64,000 nt of DNA, taken from positions 124,001 to 188,000 of the forward strand of contig LATX02000057.1 in assembly GCA_001466705.2 (NCBI GenBank). The letters run 5' to 3'. Origin of the DNA: Moniliophthora roreri (lineage: Eukaryota > Basidiomycota > Agaricomycetes > Agaricales > Marasmiaceae). How positions within the stretch are numbered: the stretch's first letter is position 1; each line of letters starts with the position of its first letter. Shown one piece after another: positions 55,094-64,000 of this stretch. The position numbers were made by a program, and so were the translations under genes. A model generated the notes under the pieces. It searched no databases, was not told the origin of the DNA, and saw nothing but the letters and a program-made list of their open reading frames with translations.

Positions 55094-56845
55094 TTAATAC
55101 TTGATGCCGTTATACTCCTTTGCGGCATTCTCTTCTAACCGTGTCTTCAGCAACCGCCAAAGCCTAGCCGCTTCTTGTCCATCCTTGACAGACTCGTAAT
55201 CACTACCCTGGGGATGTATAGGTTTCGCAAAGAAATATAACAGCTTCGCCGTCACGTTAGGGCTAACGGCAACATTCATAATTTCGTTGAGACCCCGTCG
55301 CGACATGGGTGTATAGTCCAGTACCAAGTATTTCAGGGTAGGTACGGTCTGAATTACGTTGATGAGAGAGGGTACGATGGCTTCGGTGAGCCAATTGAAC
55401 CTCATACCGAGGTCCTCCGTGGCATAGCCCTGACCAATGTCTAAAACGCGCAGTGCTGGGTGGGAAGAAAGTGATGCGAGTAATTGAATCGTGCCTTCAT
55501 CTTTGAGGCCACCTGAAGACATGACGAGACGTTCGAGTGTCTTGTTGGATTTTAGGCCTATGGATAATGTCTTGGCGGCTCCGTTACCAAGTGGATTATG
55601 TGACATGTATAGTGATGTTAGGGTGCACGAATCGTTGGCAAGGTATCGGGAGATTTGCTCTGCTGCTTTGGTTCCGACACCACAGGCGTTGAGGTAGATG
55701 TGACGAAGTGCAGGAGGTGATGAAGGTTTATAGTCGGCGAGGAGAGAAAAGAGTCGTGCTACTCCAGCATCTCCAATGGAAGTTTGATCCAAATCCAGAG
55801 TCCGGAGGTTCTGGGCGTGTGTAATAAGACGGAAGAGAGCATCTACGGACGATGGGCCAAGTGGATTTCGTTTTAACCATACATTGGTGACTGATGTCGA
55901 CTTGACTAGGCTATTGGCAAGTATCTCAAAGCTTTCGCCATCGATACAATTGCCTGCTAGATACCAGGTGATCATACGATTCGGGTATTTATCCACGAAA
56001 CGTGCAATTCGATTCGCACCAAGGGGCCCAATAATATTATTTCCGAGTAAGAAGTGTTGGGTGAAAAGATTGGTCTCCAAACTGTCCGTAAGATCACCGA
56101 TGTGGGTCGGGCCAACAACCATTTTGCACAGATCCATACGACGGTCAGCGTACAACACCCCCCGACCAAATTCGATCATGTGGGTGTCGTAGTAAGGTTC
56201 TAGCTTCATCTCTGCATCCTCTCCCCCCATGAGATTATCGTCCCCACCCATCTTCAAATGTGAAAAGAAGGGCGCAAAATCCTCTGTTGTACCAATCTGG
56301 ACCGGCATGGGAAGGCTAGGTGGGCCTTCGAGAGATAAAGGATCGTCAACTTCATTCCATGGGCCTTGATGGATGATACGTTTTCGCCAGTCTTTAGCTG
56401 CCCTACGAGCTGTCGCTGTCTCGATGTCTGCTTTTCGCTGCTCCTGGATGTAGACGCGTAGCTTGACGATGTCCTTTTCATATTGGATGATGGGTGCGAG
56501 TGAGTCTGGGGGTGCACCGGGGTACAACATCTGGGCGATCGCATGAGCCATCGAAGCGCTGGTCTGATCTGCGTGTTTTCGTCGAGGTGCATTGAAAACG
56601 TTCTCCAGAACTCGTTCGCCCTTGTTCATGAACTCGAGGTTCTGGCGGATTTCGCCAGACCATTTTGATACCTCAACTTGAAAGTCACCTGGTAGGGGTG
56701 ATAGAGTAGTAGTGGCGGCAATCTGGGATGGAAGAACGGTCATTGTAAACTTGTCCTGGGAAAGAACTCTATGCACCTTATATGTGTCGCGTAGGGACAC
56801 GATCAGAAGACCTTTCAACGAGTCAGTGGGTGTCACGCACTGCAT
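55094..56845 (-). CDS. leucine-rich repeat protein, RNI-like
   Basis: Single exon, up to 583 residues. The first third is charged and partly helical (NAPRRKHADQTSASMAHAIA). The rest contains ribonuclease-inhibitor-type LRRs, for example NLRTLDLDQTSIGDAGVARL, ALRHIYLNACGVGTKAAEQI, TLTSLYMSHNPLGNGAAKTL, TLERLVMSSGGLKDEGTIQL and TLKYLVLDYTPMSRRGLNEI. A short C-terminal cap ends EYNGIKY. Such solenoids mediate protein binding; the partner is unknown. Two starts compete: ATG 56845 and ATG 56743 (MTVLPSQIAATT). A TATATA-like stretch at about 56775 would favour the inner start. Confidence 0.85.
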   Translation of the reverse strand: MQCVTPTDSLKGLLIVSLRDTYKVHRVLSQDKFTMTVLPSQIAATTTLSPLPGDFQVEVSKWSGEIRQNLEFMNKGERVLENVFNAPRRKHADQTSASMAHAIAQMLYPGAPPDSLAPIIQYEKDIVKLRVYIQEQRKADIETATARRAAKDWRKRIIHQGPWNEVDDPLSLEGPPSLPMPVQIGTTEDFAPFFSHLKMGGDDNLMGGEDAEMKLEPYYDTHMIEFGRGVLYADRRMDLCKMVVGPTHIGDLTDSLETNLFTQHFLLGNNIIGPLGANRIARFVDKYPNRMITWYLAGNCIDGESFEILANSLVKSTSVTNVWLKRNPLGPSSVDALFRLITHAQNLRTLDLDQTSIGDAGVARLFSLLADYKPSSPPALRHIYLNACGVGTKAAEQISRYLANDSCTLTSLYMSHNPLGNGAAKTLSIGLKSNKTLERLVMSSGGLKDEGTIQLLASLSSHPALRVLDIGQGYATEDLGMRFNWLTEAIVPSLINVIQTVPTLKYLVLDYTPMSRRGLNEIMNVAVSPNVTAKLLYFFAKPIHPQGSDYESVKDGQEAARLWRLLKTRLEENAAKEYNGIKY

Positions 56846-57178
56846 TTCTTCAACTTGTCACTGTCAGTGAACAGCGCTCATCATGAAGGAGTGCCAGTCG
56901 TTGCCAGTTGTCGTTGCTGCTAATGATGAGAGAGAGAAGCAGAGGTGATTGTTGAGATCAATCAAGAGAGCTCAGCGTCCCATTGCCCTCTGTTGATCCT
57001 TCCCATTGTTCCATTCCTTTGCCTCTGCTTACTCTTGCGATTAAGCTTTGGTCACAACCATATAAACAGGGCAAATTGCGTAGGAGAACTCAAGTACTGG
57101 GTCGTAGACCCGCTATGCATGCTAGAATTCTTCCTATGTATCCAATATTGTACATTCTTGCTTGAATCAACTAGTACG
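56846..57178. other. intergenic region
   Basis: 333 bases holding the LRR gene promoter and the deacetylase copy B 3' UTR. No other feature seen. Confidence 0.3.
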
Positions 57179-58992
57179 TCAGTCCTTCCTAGTCCACACT
57201 TTTCTCCCTTTTATCCAGGTGCTTTGAGGTATACCAGCCGAGTCCATCACGACCAAATCAGCATCAGCACCTGGTCGAAGTGTGCCCTTCTTATGCTCAA
57301 TCCCTAGACACCTATCAATCGATGAGCAATGTTAAGGGTTTAAAGTCCCCGAATACAAACTTTGCGGGATTATAAGTCGCGCATTTGACGGCTTCACCAA
57401 TAGGTATTTCGGTGAACTTCGCGAGGTTACGAATGCATTTGTCTAGAGTGACACAGCTGACAGAGAATCCATGTCAAGAGACGGACCTACAAGGGAATAG
57501 GAAAAGCTCACCTTCCCGCGAGCGTAGTCGTGCCGTCAACGTAGAGTTTATCTCCATCCTTGAACAAGCGTTTTCCATGATGCCATTCGTGAACCCCATG
57601 CCGGAGGCTTGGATCTAGGATATGCAAGGCTGCGGAAGTGGGTCAGCCAAGTATGACGGACGAAGGGAGATAACAAACCATCTGTAATCAAAACACAACC
57701 TTCCGGAAATGTCGCATAGGCCATCTGTGAAGCGGGACAGTATGTCCAGATAAATCAGCGCCAACATCCATTGCGGCTCACCTTGACAGAATGAGGGTGA
57801 AGATGGACCCCATCTGCGATGAGAGAATAGAATGGCCTCTTAAACTGCGTCGGTGGTGCTTCAGTATTCGTAACGCTGGGGCTCGCAGAGCCGCTAGAGG
57901 AAGAAGCTTCTAATGCCTCTGAATGGCCAGGTACTGACGTTGTCTTCTCGATAGGCGAAGATGACTGGGTTCTGGAGGGCGCCCCTAGAATGCCGATAAT
58001 AGACGGATCTCGGTGGTGCAACTGGGGCATTGCATTGAAAAGGTGTGTTATTAGACGCCCTCCGCGTAGGACAGCGTCCATAGCTACATTAGAAGGTGCA
58101 ATGCTAAGATTATCGAATGTCATATAAGCATTCGAATGCGGAAAGAAATACGAAGGACTAACCTATGTCCCATAGAAAAGACAATCCTTCTTCTCACCAT
58201 TTCAGGAATAGCGTCTAATAAACCAGGTACTTCTGGTGCAGCTGTGATGATCCTCACACCAGCTGGGTCGTCAGCCAACCATTCATCCTGGTTGGAGACA
58301 TTCGAAGGACCATACATGCTTTCTACCGATTCCCAACCCAATGCTGCTGTGGCAAGGAAAGCAGGCGAATGAGCACCTCGTTTCGACGAGTCGATGAAGG
58401 GACCCTCTGCGTGCCAACCCAGTAATGATGCGGATGTCGGGGTGGAGAATGGACGGACCCTATCCAATGCTTTAGGGTAGAGAGTCTTGTCTTGAGTCTG
58501 GAAGATGTCTTCGTGATGAATGAGAAGAACAGCCGAACGGACGATTCAGACTGACAACTATGGTTGGAACCAGTCTTGTTCTTCAAGTCAATTGCTGGAT
58601 CATACAGGACAGGAAGGAACTCACGAAGTAACACCCGTCTCCACGATTCTCTCCGCAACCATTTTCAACCCTTCTGCATACTTCCCATCATCGTCTTGAG
58701 TAGCAGAGAAATCAAAACCATAAGCGCCATTGATCTGAATGTCGATCAACCCTGGACTCAGAATGCTGCCACCGAGGTCAACGACTTGGCCAGGTCGTTC
58801 TTTGCGTATATAAAACGTATCCTGTAACTCTTTATAAGCTTCAGAATTGGCAGTTCGGGAGACAGAACATACCTGTGCGTCCAGAATAATGCCGCTCACT
58901 TGATCGACCCACAAGTCTCTACAAGCCAGAGAGCCGTCTTCCTGGACTAGCGAACAATTTGTGAAGCAAACGATGCCGTTGGGGGAGGACAT
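57179..58992 (-). CDS. DAC1: N-acetylglucosamine-6-phosphate deacetylase, copy B
   Basis: Paralogue of the gene at 21-23 kb, with the same reaction. ATG 58992 (MSSPNGIVCFTNCSLVQEDG); the intron after DAQ is at the same place as in copy A. Motifs: VVDLGGSILSPGLIDIQING (uninterrupted here, unlike copy A), GWHAEGPFIDSSKRGAH (metal Glu), VFSMGH, LITHLFNAMPQLHHRDPSII, a shorter Ser-rich insertion of about 55 residues, RPFYSLIADGVHLHPHSVKM, CVLITDALHILDPSLRHGVH, TTTLAGSCVTLDKCIRNL and CATYNPAKCLGIEHKKGTLR. The last exon gives GADADLVVMDSAGIPQSTWI and a stop at 57179-57181. Both copies look intact. Confidence 0.92.
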
Positions 58993-59120
58993 GGAAGTTG
59001 AATAGTACGCCCGAGTGATTCACACATGATATGAGAAGCGTCTATTATTGATCGTCAGGAAGATGTATAGTAGTAATTAAATAGTTAAACATAGCAATAG
59101 TCGTTACATCCGAATCATCT

Positions 59121-62100
59121 CTAGTCTATATTACTCCTCGCCTCCTCCATAATACTCGGCTGTTTCTCACTCATAACATGACCTCCGTTGGGGAAGTCCG
59201 AGTTGCGAATGGTACTGCTTCTAGCGAAGAAATCGTCGCGGTCCCCCATATTCATACTTCTGGCTTCGACCTCATCGTATTTCTGAATGTCCTGGGGTAA
59301 CATGACCGCGCGATCAATAGCGACTGGTAGACCACGATGTCGGCCGCGGAGCATGATGACACAAAAAATGAGTTTTGATAATGGTCGGAGAGTGCCCGAG
59401 AACGAGTAATTGACCTGGTGAAGTGTCAGCGGCAGATGGATAGTTCAATATGTAAACGAACCATCGGTGCGCCAAGACTCAATCCTACAGTACCATAAGC
59501 AGAAACCATTTCGAAGACTGTTCATGTCAATGAGAAGAATCGGACAGAGATTGTCAAGGCACCCACTTATACTGAAGATATTGAACCAGGTTGCGCTATT
59601 TTCGTCATCAAGACTACTACGCTATTGCGCAAGAATCTCAATAATTGGGAGCGCAGAATGAGTACGGCTTTCTCACCTCAATTATGCAGACAAGGAAAAG
59701 TCCAAGACATAGCCACCACATATCTGAGTATTCCTTCAGAAAGCAGTTCTACGGCAATAATTGGACCAGACCCGTACCAAATGCAAGTTGCTTCCTAGCA
59801 TGCATCGCGAGATACCGACTCCAGACCGTGACTCTAGGGCCTGCAGCTTGGAACTCATCTTCGTCATCCGACTCTTCACCTCGATAGACACCGAGTGACT
59901 GTTCTTCATAAACATTGGTGGAACGTACGCTAATTGAAACAGATGTGGTGAGAAAAATAACGCAGCATCTAGCTCACTCACCTCATAGCGATAGGGTCTG
60001 TAAACCAAAATCAAGTCGTTAGTTCTGAGCTATAGTGAAGCAAGGAGACACAACTTACAAACGGAGATGTACATCATGATCACGTAAAGAACCCTGTATC
60101 TCACCTTCAATATCCACATCATCTATTATCTGCTTAAGTGGACTCACTTGACTGCTGGCGCAAGGGCTGCCAATGGCACAATTCCGAAACCTGCAGCCCG
60201 TACGGCCGTGGCTTGTAGCAGCCCGACGATAAACCGTATGCCAACCGGTATTGATTCAAATTCGGTGGTGCCGATGTCCAAAACCAGGAAGAAAAACCAA
60301 TCGGTCAAACTAGCTTTGGTGGTTAGCTCATGCCTGGTTTGAGAGGAAATAGTGCTCACGTCAACCCAATCACGACCGTTAACAAAAACCAAGTTTGATG
60401 AGAAGGGAATAGATATATAAAGCATCGACGAGGATGGTCCAGTAGAAAGTGTAGTGTCTCGTTGGCACGAGACGCCTTGGGAACCAGCTTAGTTAAGATC
60501 CATCTGCACAGGCTCAGCTCATGTCCCGGAGACCTACAAAGATACGAAGACGTACATCGTAAATCGCAGACTGGCCATTCTCACGTCGTCAGTCGTGCTG
60601 GAAGCCTAATGGGGAGATACTCACAATATCGGCTAAAAGATAGTCATTAGGAAAATTCCAGGGGCGAGAGGTATGATACTCACGAAAGCTGTATTGCCAG
60701 CGAGAATGAGGATAACTATCGCAATAATCATTATGTATGCCGTTTGGAAGGGTACCATAGATGTATCGACCAGAGATGTACCTGTGTTCGTGTATGCGGA
60801 AACCATCTGAAAGAGGGCAAACCTAGATCCACGTTCAGATGTTGATACTGTCTCATATATGTTGCTTACCAAGCAGGTGCAACAGGCCTGTGTAGGGCGG
60901 GAGGGTTAAAATCGTCTCTCCACTTTGCCTGAGATATATACGGCACGACTATGACGAACGCAATAAGCTGAACCAAGATATGATACTAAAAGAGGCGTAT
61001 CAGCGTTGTTTCCGTTCCGAAACCAAAAGTAAACTGACGCCTGCCACAATCCACAGTAGGGCGTTGAGTGCTCGATACTCGACACCACCAAGTTCCTCAA
61101 GCTGATCTTCCGAGAGCATAGGAAAGGCGGAATTCCTACCAACAACAGCCTCAAATGATATATATGGAACAGGTTTTGCTCCGGGTGGCACGTTTGCGCC
61201 GTGTTGAGATGCAATGGTATGTGTCAGGGGTATGGTCACGGTCCTGGTCAACTTCCGTCGGAGTCCAGGGAAGAACTCTTTGATGAGAGCTTGAACTATT
61301 TCATGGGGCATTGGGAAACCGCCAAAGCCACTGTGCTTGGTAGCCTGTGAAATCGAAATGTGACTATTGTATGTGTGAGTAGTCGGATGGCTGGTGAACG
61401 GCGCGTTCTGCATCGACATTCTGTGCAAAGATCCTATATGGTTTATCAGATAGTGACGGAACGATAAATGCAGTGACATACTTCTATCTTCAGGTTGGAC
61501 AGAGTCGGATGCAGGTAATTCTGCATCACGCCCAACTGACGTTCCTCGGCGTGGTCGACGACGAGGGAGGTTGAACTCAACTGTTTGAGTTCGAGGAAGT
61601 GTGGATGATATAGGTGATACAGGGTGATTTACAGCCGAAGGCTGAGTTTCCAACGTTGGTGATTGTGGAAGAGTTGGAGAATGAGGTCTGGACTGGGGAG
61701 CAATGGTCTCAAATCTATGAAGGGGGGCTGGGTACTTTCAGTACAGAACTCGCTGCAAAGGTCAAGGAATACACTGACCAGAGTTCACAGTAGGCACAGT
61801 AGGCGTTCCCGGATCCGACAGACGTCGAGACATTCTGAGAAAGGTCGTTAGAAGGAGAGCAGTCTTTCTCATCTGAAACTTACTTTCTGGGAAGTGGTGC
61901 GAGCCTACTTGAAGTCGTGTCCATAGAAGGTAGGGGGGTGACGAAAGAAAGACGACGGTCTTGACTCGTAGATTGGATGGTCGCATTACGTTTCATGGGT
62001 ATACGATCTCCTTCACTGATCCAACCACTTGGATTGACTAGCTTGGGTGCGTCGTCCATGCGACGAATCATGTCGGTCCTGACTCGCTTTGTGGAGCCTC

Positions 62101-62754
62101 CGTTTGCGCGCTCCTTTTCATCATGATCAGATTGTGTGTCTTCTTTCATGATGGGGATGCCTCGCTCTCTGTAAAAAAAGCTGATAAGACGCCTAGGCCA
62201 CTTTGTGTTCTTGCGCTCCTCCGTGAATGGCACCGCTACAGATTCTCGGGCAGCGGCTGACCGGATGATGTGTTCGAATTTTGTCTCGAAATAGTGTCTA
62301 CGCGAGTAAGCGAAGAGTTCCTGGAATATTGTGAAAGACACACTTTCTGATGTAGACCATGACCCATGAGACTACCACCTTTTGTTTTTCTTTGAGCGAA
62401 CGTAGGTTGACAGACGGAGAATACGTACCGGTGTCCCTAAACACATCTGAATGAATAGAATGACCTGCTGCCACGGCGTCAAAGAACTGAGATCTACGGT
62501 CGCTAAACCGCACACAGTGATGGCGCTGACACAGTTGAAGAGAGCGTCGATGTAGGAAATGTGGTTCTGGCCATTGCTAGCATAGAATATCGCAGAAAAG
62601 ATGAGCGGCGTGAATGTGCTGAAATTTTCGTTAAGGACTCTGACATGTAGATAACCTGCTGGCCCACTCACAAGAAGAGAATATGAACACGATAAAAGTT
62701 GAGATGTTTTTTGATAAACCTCCAAAGTCGTGTGCCCAATGTCGTCGAAGACAT
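59121..62754 (-). CDS. TRK1: TRK-type potassium transporter
   Basis: Plasma-membrane K+ uptake system (TrkH/Trk1 fold with four pore loops). The ATG at 62754 gives MSSTTLGTRLWRFIKKHLNF, typical of the first helix. Splicing then yields FTFTPLIFSAIFYASNG, DALFNCVSAITVCGLATVDL (first pore loop), and LTPWQQVILFIQMCLG. A long hydrophilic loop (HDEKERANGGSTKRVRTD, SDSVQPEDRS) is followed by ALNALLWIVAG, ALFQMVSAYTNTGTSLVDTS (second pore), LTDWFFFLVLDIGTTEFESI, ATAVRAAGFGIVPLAALAPA (third pore), FEMVSAYGTVGLSLGAP (fourth pore) and MLRGRHRGLPVAIDRAVMLP, ending EEARSNID at 59121-59123. About a dozen short introns. An in-frame-looking ATG at 62926 belongs to another frame. Confidence 0.93.
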
Positions 62755-62949
62755 GTACTGGGGGGATTGGGTGAAAATTGCAAGCGGCCAAATTTTTCCC
62801 AAGGAACGAACGGTTCGGGTGATGTACGGGAGATAGCCAGATCGCCAAAGAATTCACGGCAGGGAAAGGAACAAAAATGTCAAAGTCCAAACATAAAGGG
62901 AGTACTTGGTCTTCGATCGTCGTCATGTTCGCTTAGGTCTGTCCGCCGC

Positions 62950-62952
<3 letters not shown>

Positions 62953-62980
<28 letters not shown>
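62953..62980. repeat. poly(T)/poly(A) tract of about 28 bases
   Basis: Uninterrupted T run on the plus strand, that is, an A run on the strand of the flanking genes. It lies about 225 bases past the eIF4G stop, so it could mark the end of the eIF4G 3' UTR or be an ordinary homopolymer. Confidence 0.9.
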
Positions 62981-63206
62981 GCACGTTCGTTGTAATATTG
63001 GTGTCTTCATCACTTGTCAAGCATTCGATTCATGATAAGAAAAATACACTAATGTATGGAAACAACCGTGCTGGCACAAATAAAAAAAAATGTGAAGATG
63101 CCGATAATTACAAGATGTCAAGAAAAAGAGTGACCAACAATAATAAGGAGATAAGCAGGACTAGTGAGACGATATGGGTACTGTACTATATGCTGAACAA
63201 GCGAGT

Positions 63207-64000
63207 CTATGATGAGAGTTCAAAAACCTTCTGCCCGTTCTCTTCCGATTTGGTTGTGATACTTGTCCGTTTTTCATCAGTCAATCCAGCGCCCTTCAAC
63301 ATAATAGCGAAAAGAGTAGGTGCCTTTGGTGCGTCGATAGCAATGTCATCCAAGAATTCCGCAATTGACGTGAACGCTTGCTCAAATGCAGATGGCGAAC
63401 AAAGATTCTTCGAGACCGCTCGTTTGAAGAGGTCACCAACAAGCTCAGCATCGGCCTGCTTCGACTCGACAGCCTTCGAAATAAGCTTGTCGACCAGAAG
63501 ATGGTGATGTTGCGAAGGCAACTTCTCGAAGTAGTCCTCGGCCTCATCAATATTCCGCACCGCGAAGAACTCTTTCAAGTCTTCATCGATCTTCTTCTTC
63601 GCGTCCGCCTCGGACATCTCGACCTCTGAATCTTCGCTATCCACATCAGAATTGTTCCCTGATTCCAGTGCGCGACCGCTAGGTTCAGGATCAAGTGGCT
63701 TCGAACGTGGTTGAAGAACGAGCTTCTTGCGCTGAGGTTGTTCCCCACCGTGGCCAAGGTCGACACTGGCCTTGCGACTCGGTGGCCTGCTGCTCTTTGA
63801 GCTGGATGCTTCGGCAACAGCGTCGGTTTGGAGCATCTGGAACATGTTCGCGCTAGAATTGCTTCTTGACAGCGATTCGCGCTTGCTCTCCTTCTTACCA
63901 GCGAATACACTGCTGGGACCAAATGTCATGGGCGTACCCTTGTTGCTGATCTGACCAAACTTAGACAGGTCTCCGGCCTTTGCAGGGGCACGAGGAGCGC
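63207..64000 (-). CDS. eIF4G translation initiation factor, C-terminal part with MA3 domain (runs off window)
   Basis: Scaffold of the cap-binding complex eIF4F. The gene continues beyond the window, so only the last 264 codons or so are present, as one exon. Visible: RAPAKAGDLSKFGQISNKG, PMTFGPSSVFAGKKESKRES, an Ser/Arg-rich linker, KKLVLQPRSKPLDPEP, an acidic stretch SDVDSEDSEVEMSEADAKKK, and an MA3-like helical domain with KIDEDLKEFFAVRNIDEAED, YFEKLPSQHHHLLVDKLISK, VGDLFKRAVSKNLCSPSAFE and FTSIAEFLDDIAIDAPKAPT. The stop is at 63207-63209. The arrangement (MIF4G region upstream, C-terminal MA3) fits basidiomycete and metazoan eIF4G more than that of budding yeast, which lacks MA3. Confidence 0.88.
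   Translation of the reverse strand, partial: APRAPAKAGDLSKFGQISNKGTPMTFGPSSVFAGKKESKRESLSRSNSSANMFQMLQTDAVAEASSSKSSRPPSRKASVDLGHGGEQPQRKKLVLQPRSKPLDPEPSGRALESGNNSDVDSEDSEVEMSEADAKKKIDEDLKEFFAVRNIDEAEDYFEKLPSQHHHLLVDKLISKAVESKQADAELVGDLFKRAVSKNLCSPSAFEQAFTSIAEFLDDIAIDAPKAPTLFAIMLKGAGLTDEKRTSITTKSEENGQKVFELSS

Noticed and set aside
62372..62926. Start of TRK1 at 62926 by the longest frame
   Set aside because: That frame does not give the TRK first-helix sequence; ATG 62754 in the adjacent frame gives MSSTTLGTRLWRFIKKHLNF and splices cleanly to FTPLIFSAIF.

Overview
This window looks like nuclear DNA of a filamentous basidiomycete, most likely an Agaricomycete (mushroom-forming fungus). Genes sit close together on both strands. 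Most are cut by many short GT-AG introns of about 45-65 nt. Protein families typical of fungi (flavocytochrome b2, AUR1, GUP1, TRK1, Dal5-like MFS carriers) occur beside an Agaricomycete-style expanded-family relic. The species cannot be named from the sequence. Exon joins were worked out by hand from reading frames and splice motifs; gene coordinates run from start codon to stop codon and include introns.

Layout. 0.1-4.6 kb: a divergent pair, an ICL/PEP-mutase-family lyase (-) and a cytochrome b2-type lactate dehydrogenase (+). 4.9-9.6 kb: a large RecB/Cas4-like nuclease fused to a UPF1/Dna2-type SF1 helicase. 9.8-13.0 kb: LIS1/PAC1 (+) converging on the PP2A leucine carboxyl methyltransferase PPM1 (-). 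14.8-20.6 kb: an uncharacterised multispanning membrane protein, a beta-carbonic anhydrase, a tiny secreted peptide precursor and an F-box-like protein. 21.2-25.8 kb: GlcNAc-6-phosphate deacetylase copy A, a small single-pass protein, a nitroreductase and a very small gene only 17 bases from it. 25.8-36.6 kb is gene-poor apart from a bZIP factor at 29-30.8 kb with a hydrophobic segment behind its zipper.

36.6-41.2 kb: a truncated duplicate of the GUP1 promoter and first exon, a decayed P-loop NTPase gene of the Crinkler/RHS-like type, then intact GUP1. 41.4-47.0 kb: two tandem MFS carriers. 48-54 kb: an unrecognised gene (-), AUR1 (+), NMN adenylyltransferase (-) and a family X DNA polymerase (+). 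55-64 kb: an LRR protein, deacetylase copy B, the TRK1 potassium transporter and the 3' end of eIF4G (MA3 domain), all on the minus strand.

Functional links are mostly housekeeping. The two deacetylase genes serve chitin/GlcNAc salvage, AUR1 and GUP1 both act on membrane and GPI lipids, and the lyase and lactate dehydrogenase share a promoter region and both act on small organic acids. The most unusual items are the 69-residue secreted peptide precursor (18.7-19.0 kb), whose tail resembles ascomycete alpha-factor-like pheromone precursors, and the bacterial-looking nuclease-helicase fusion (4.9-9.6 kb).
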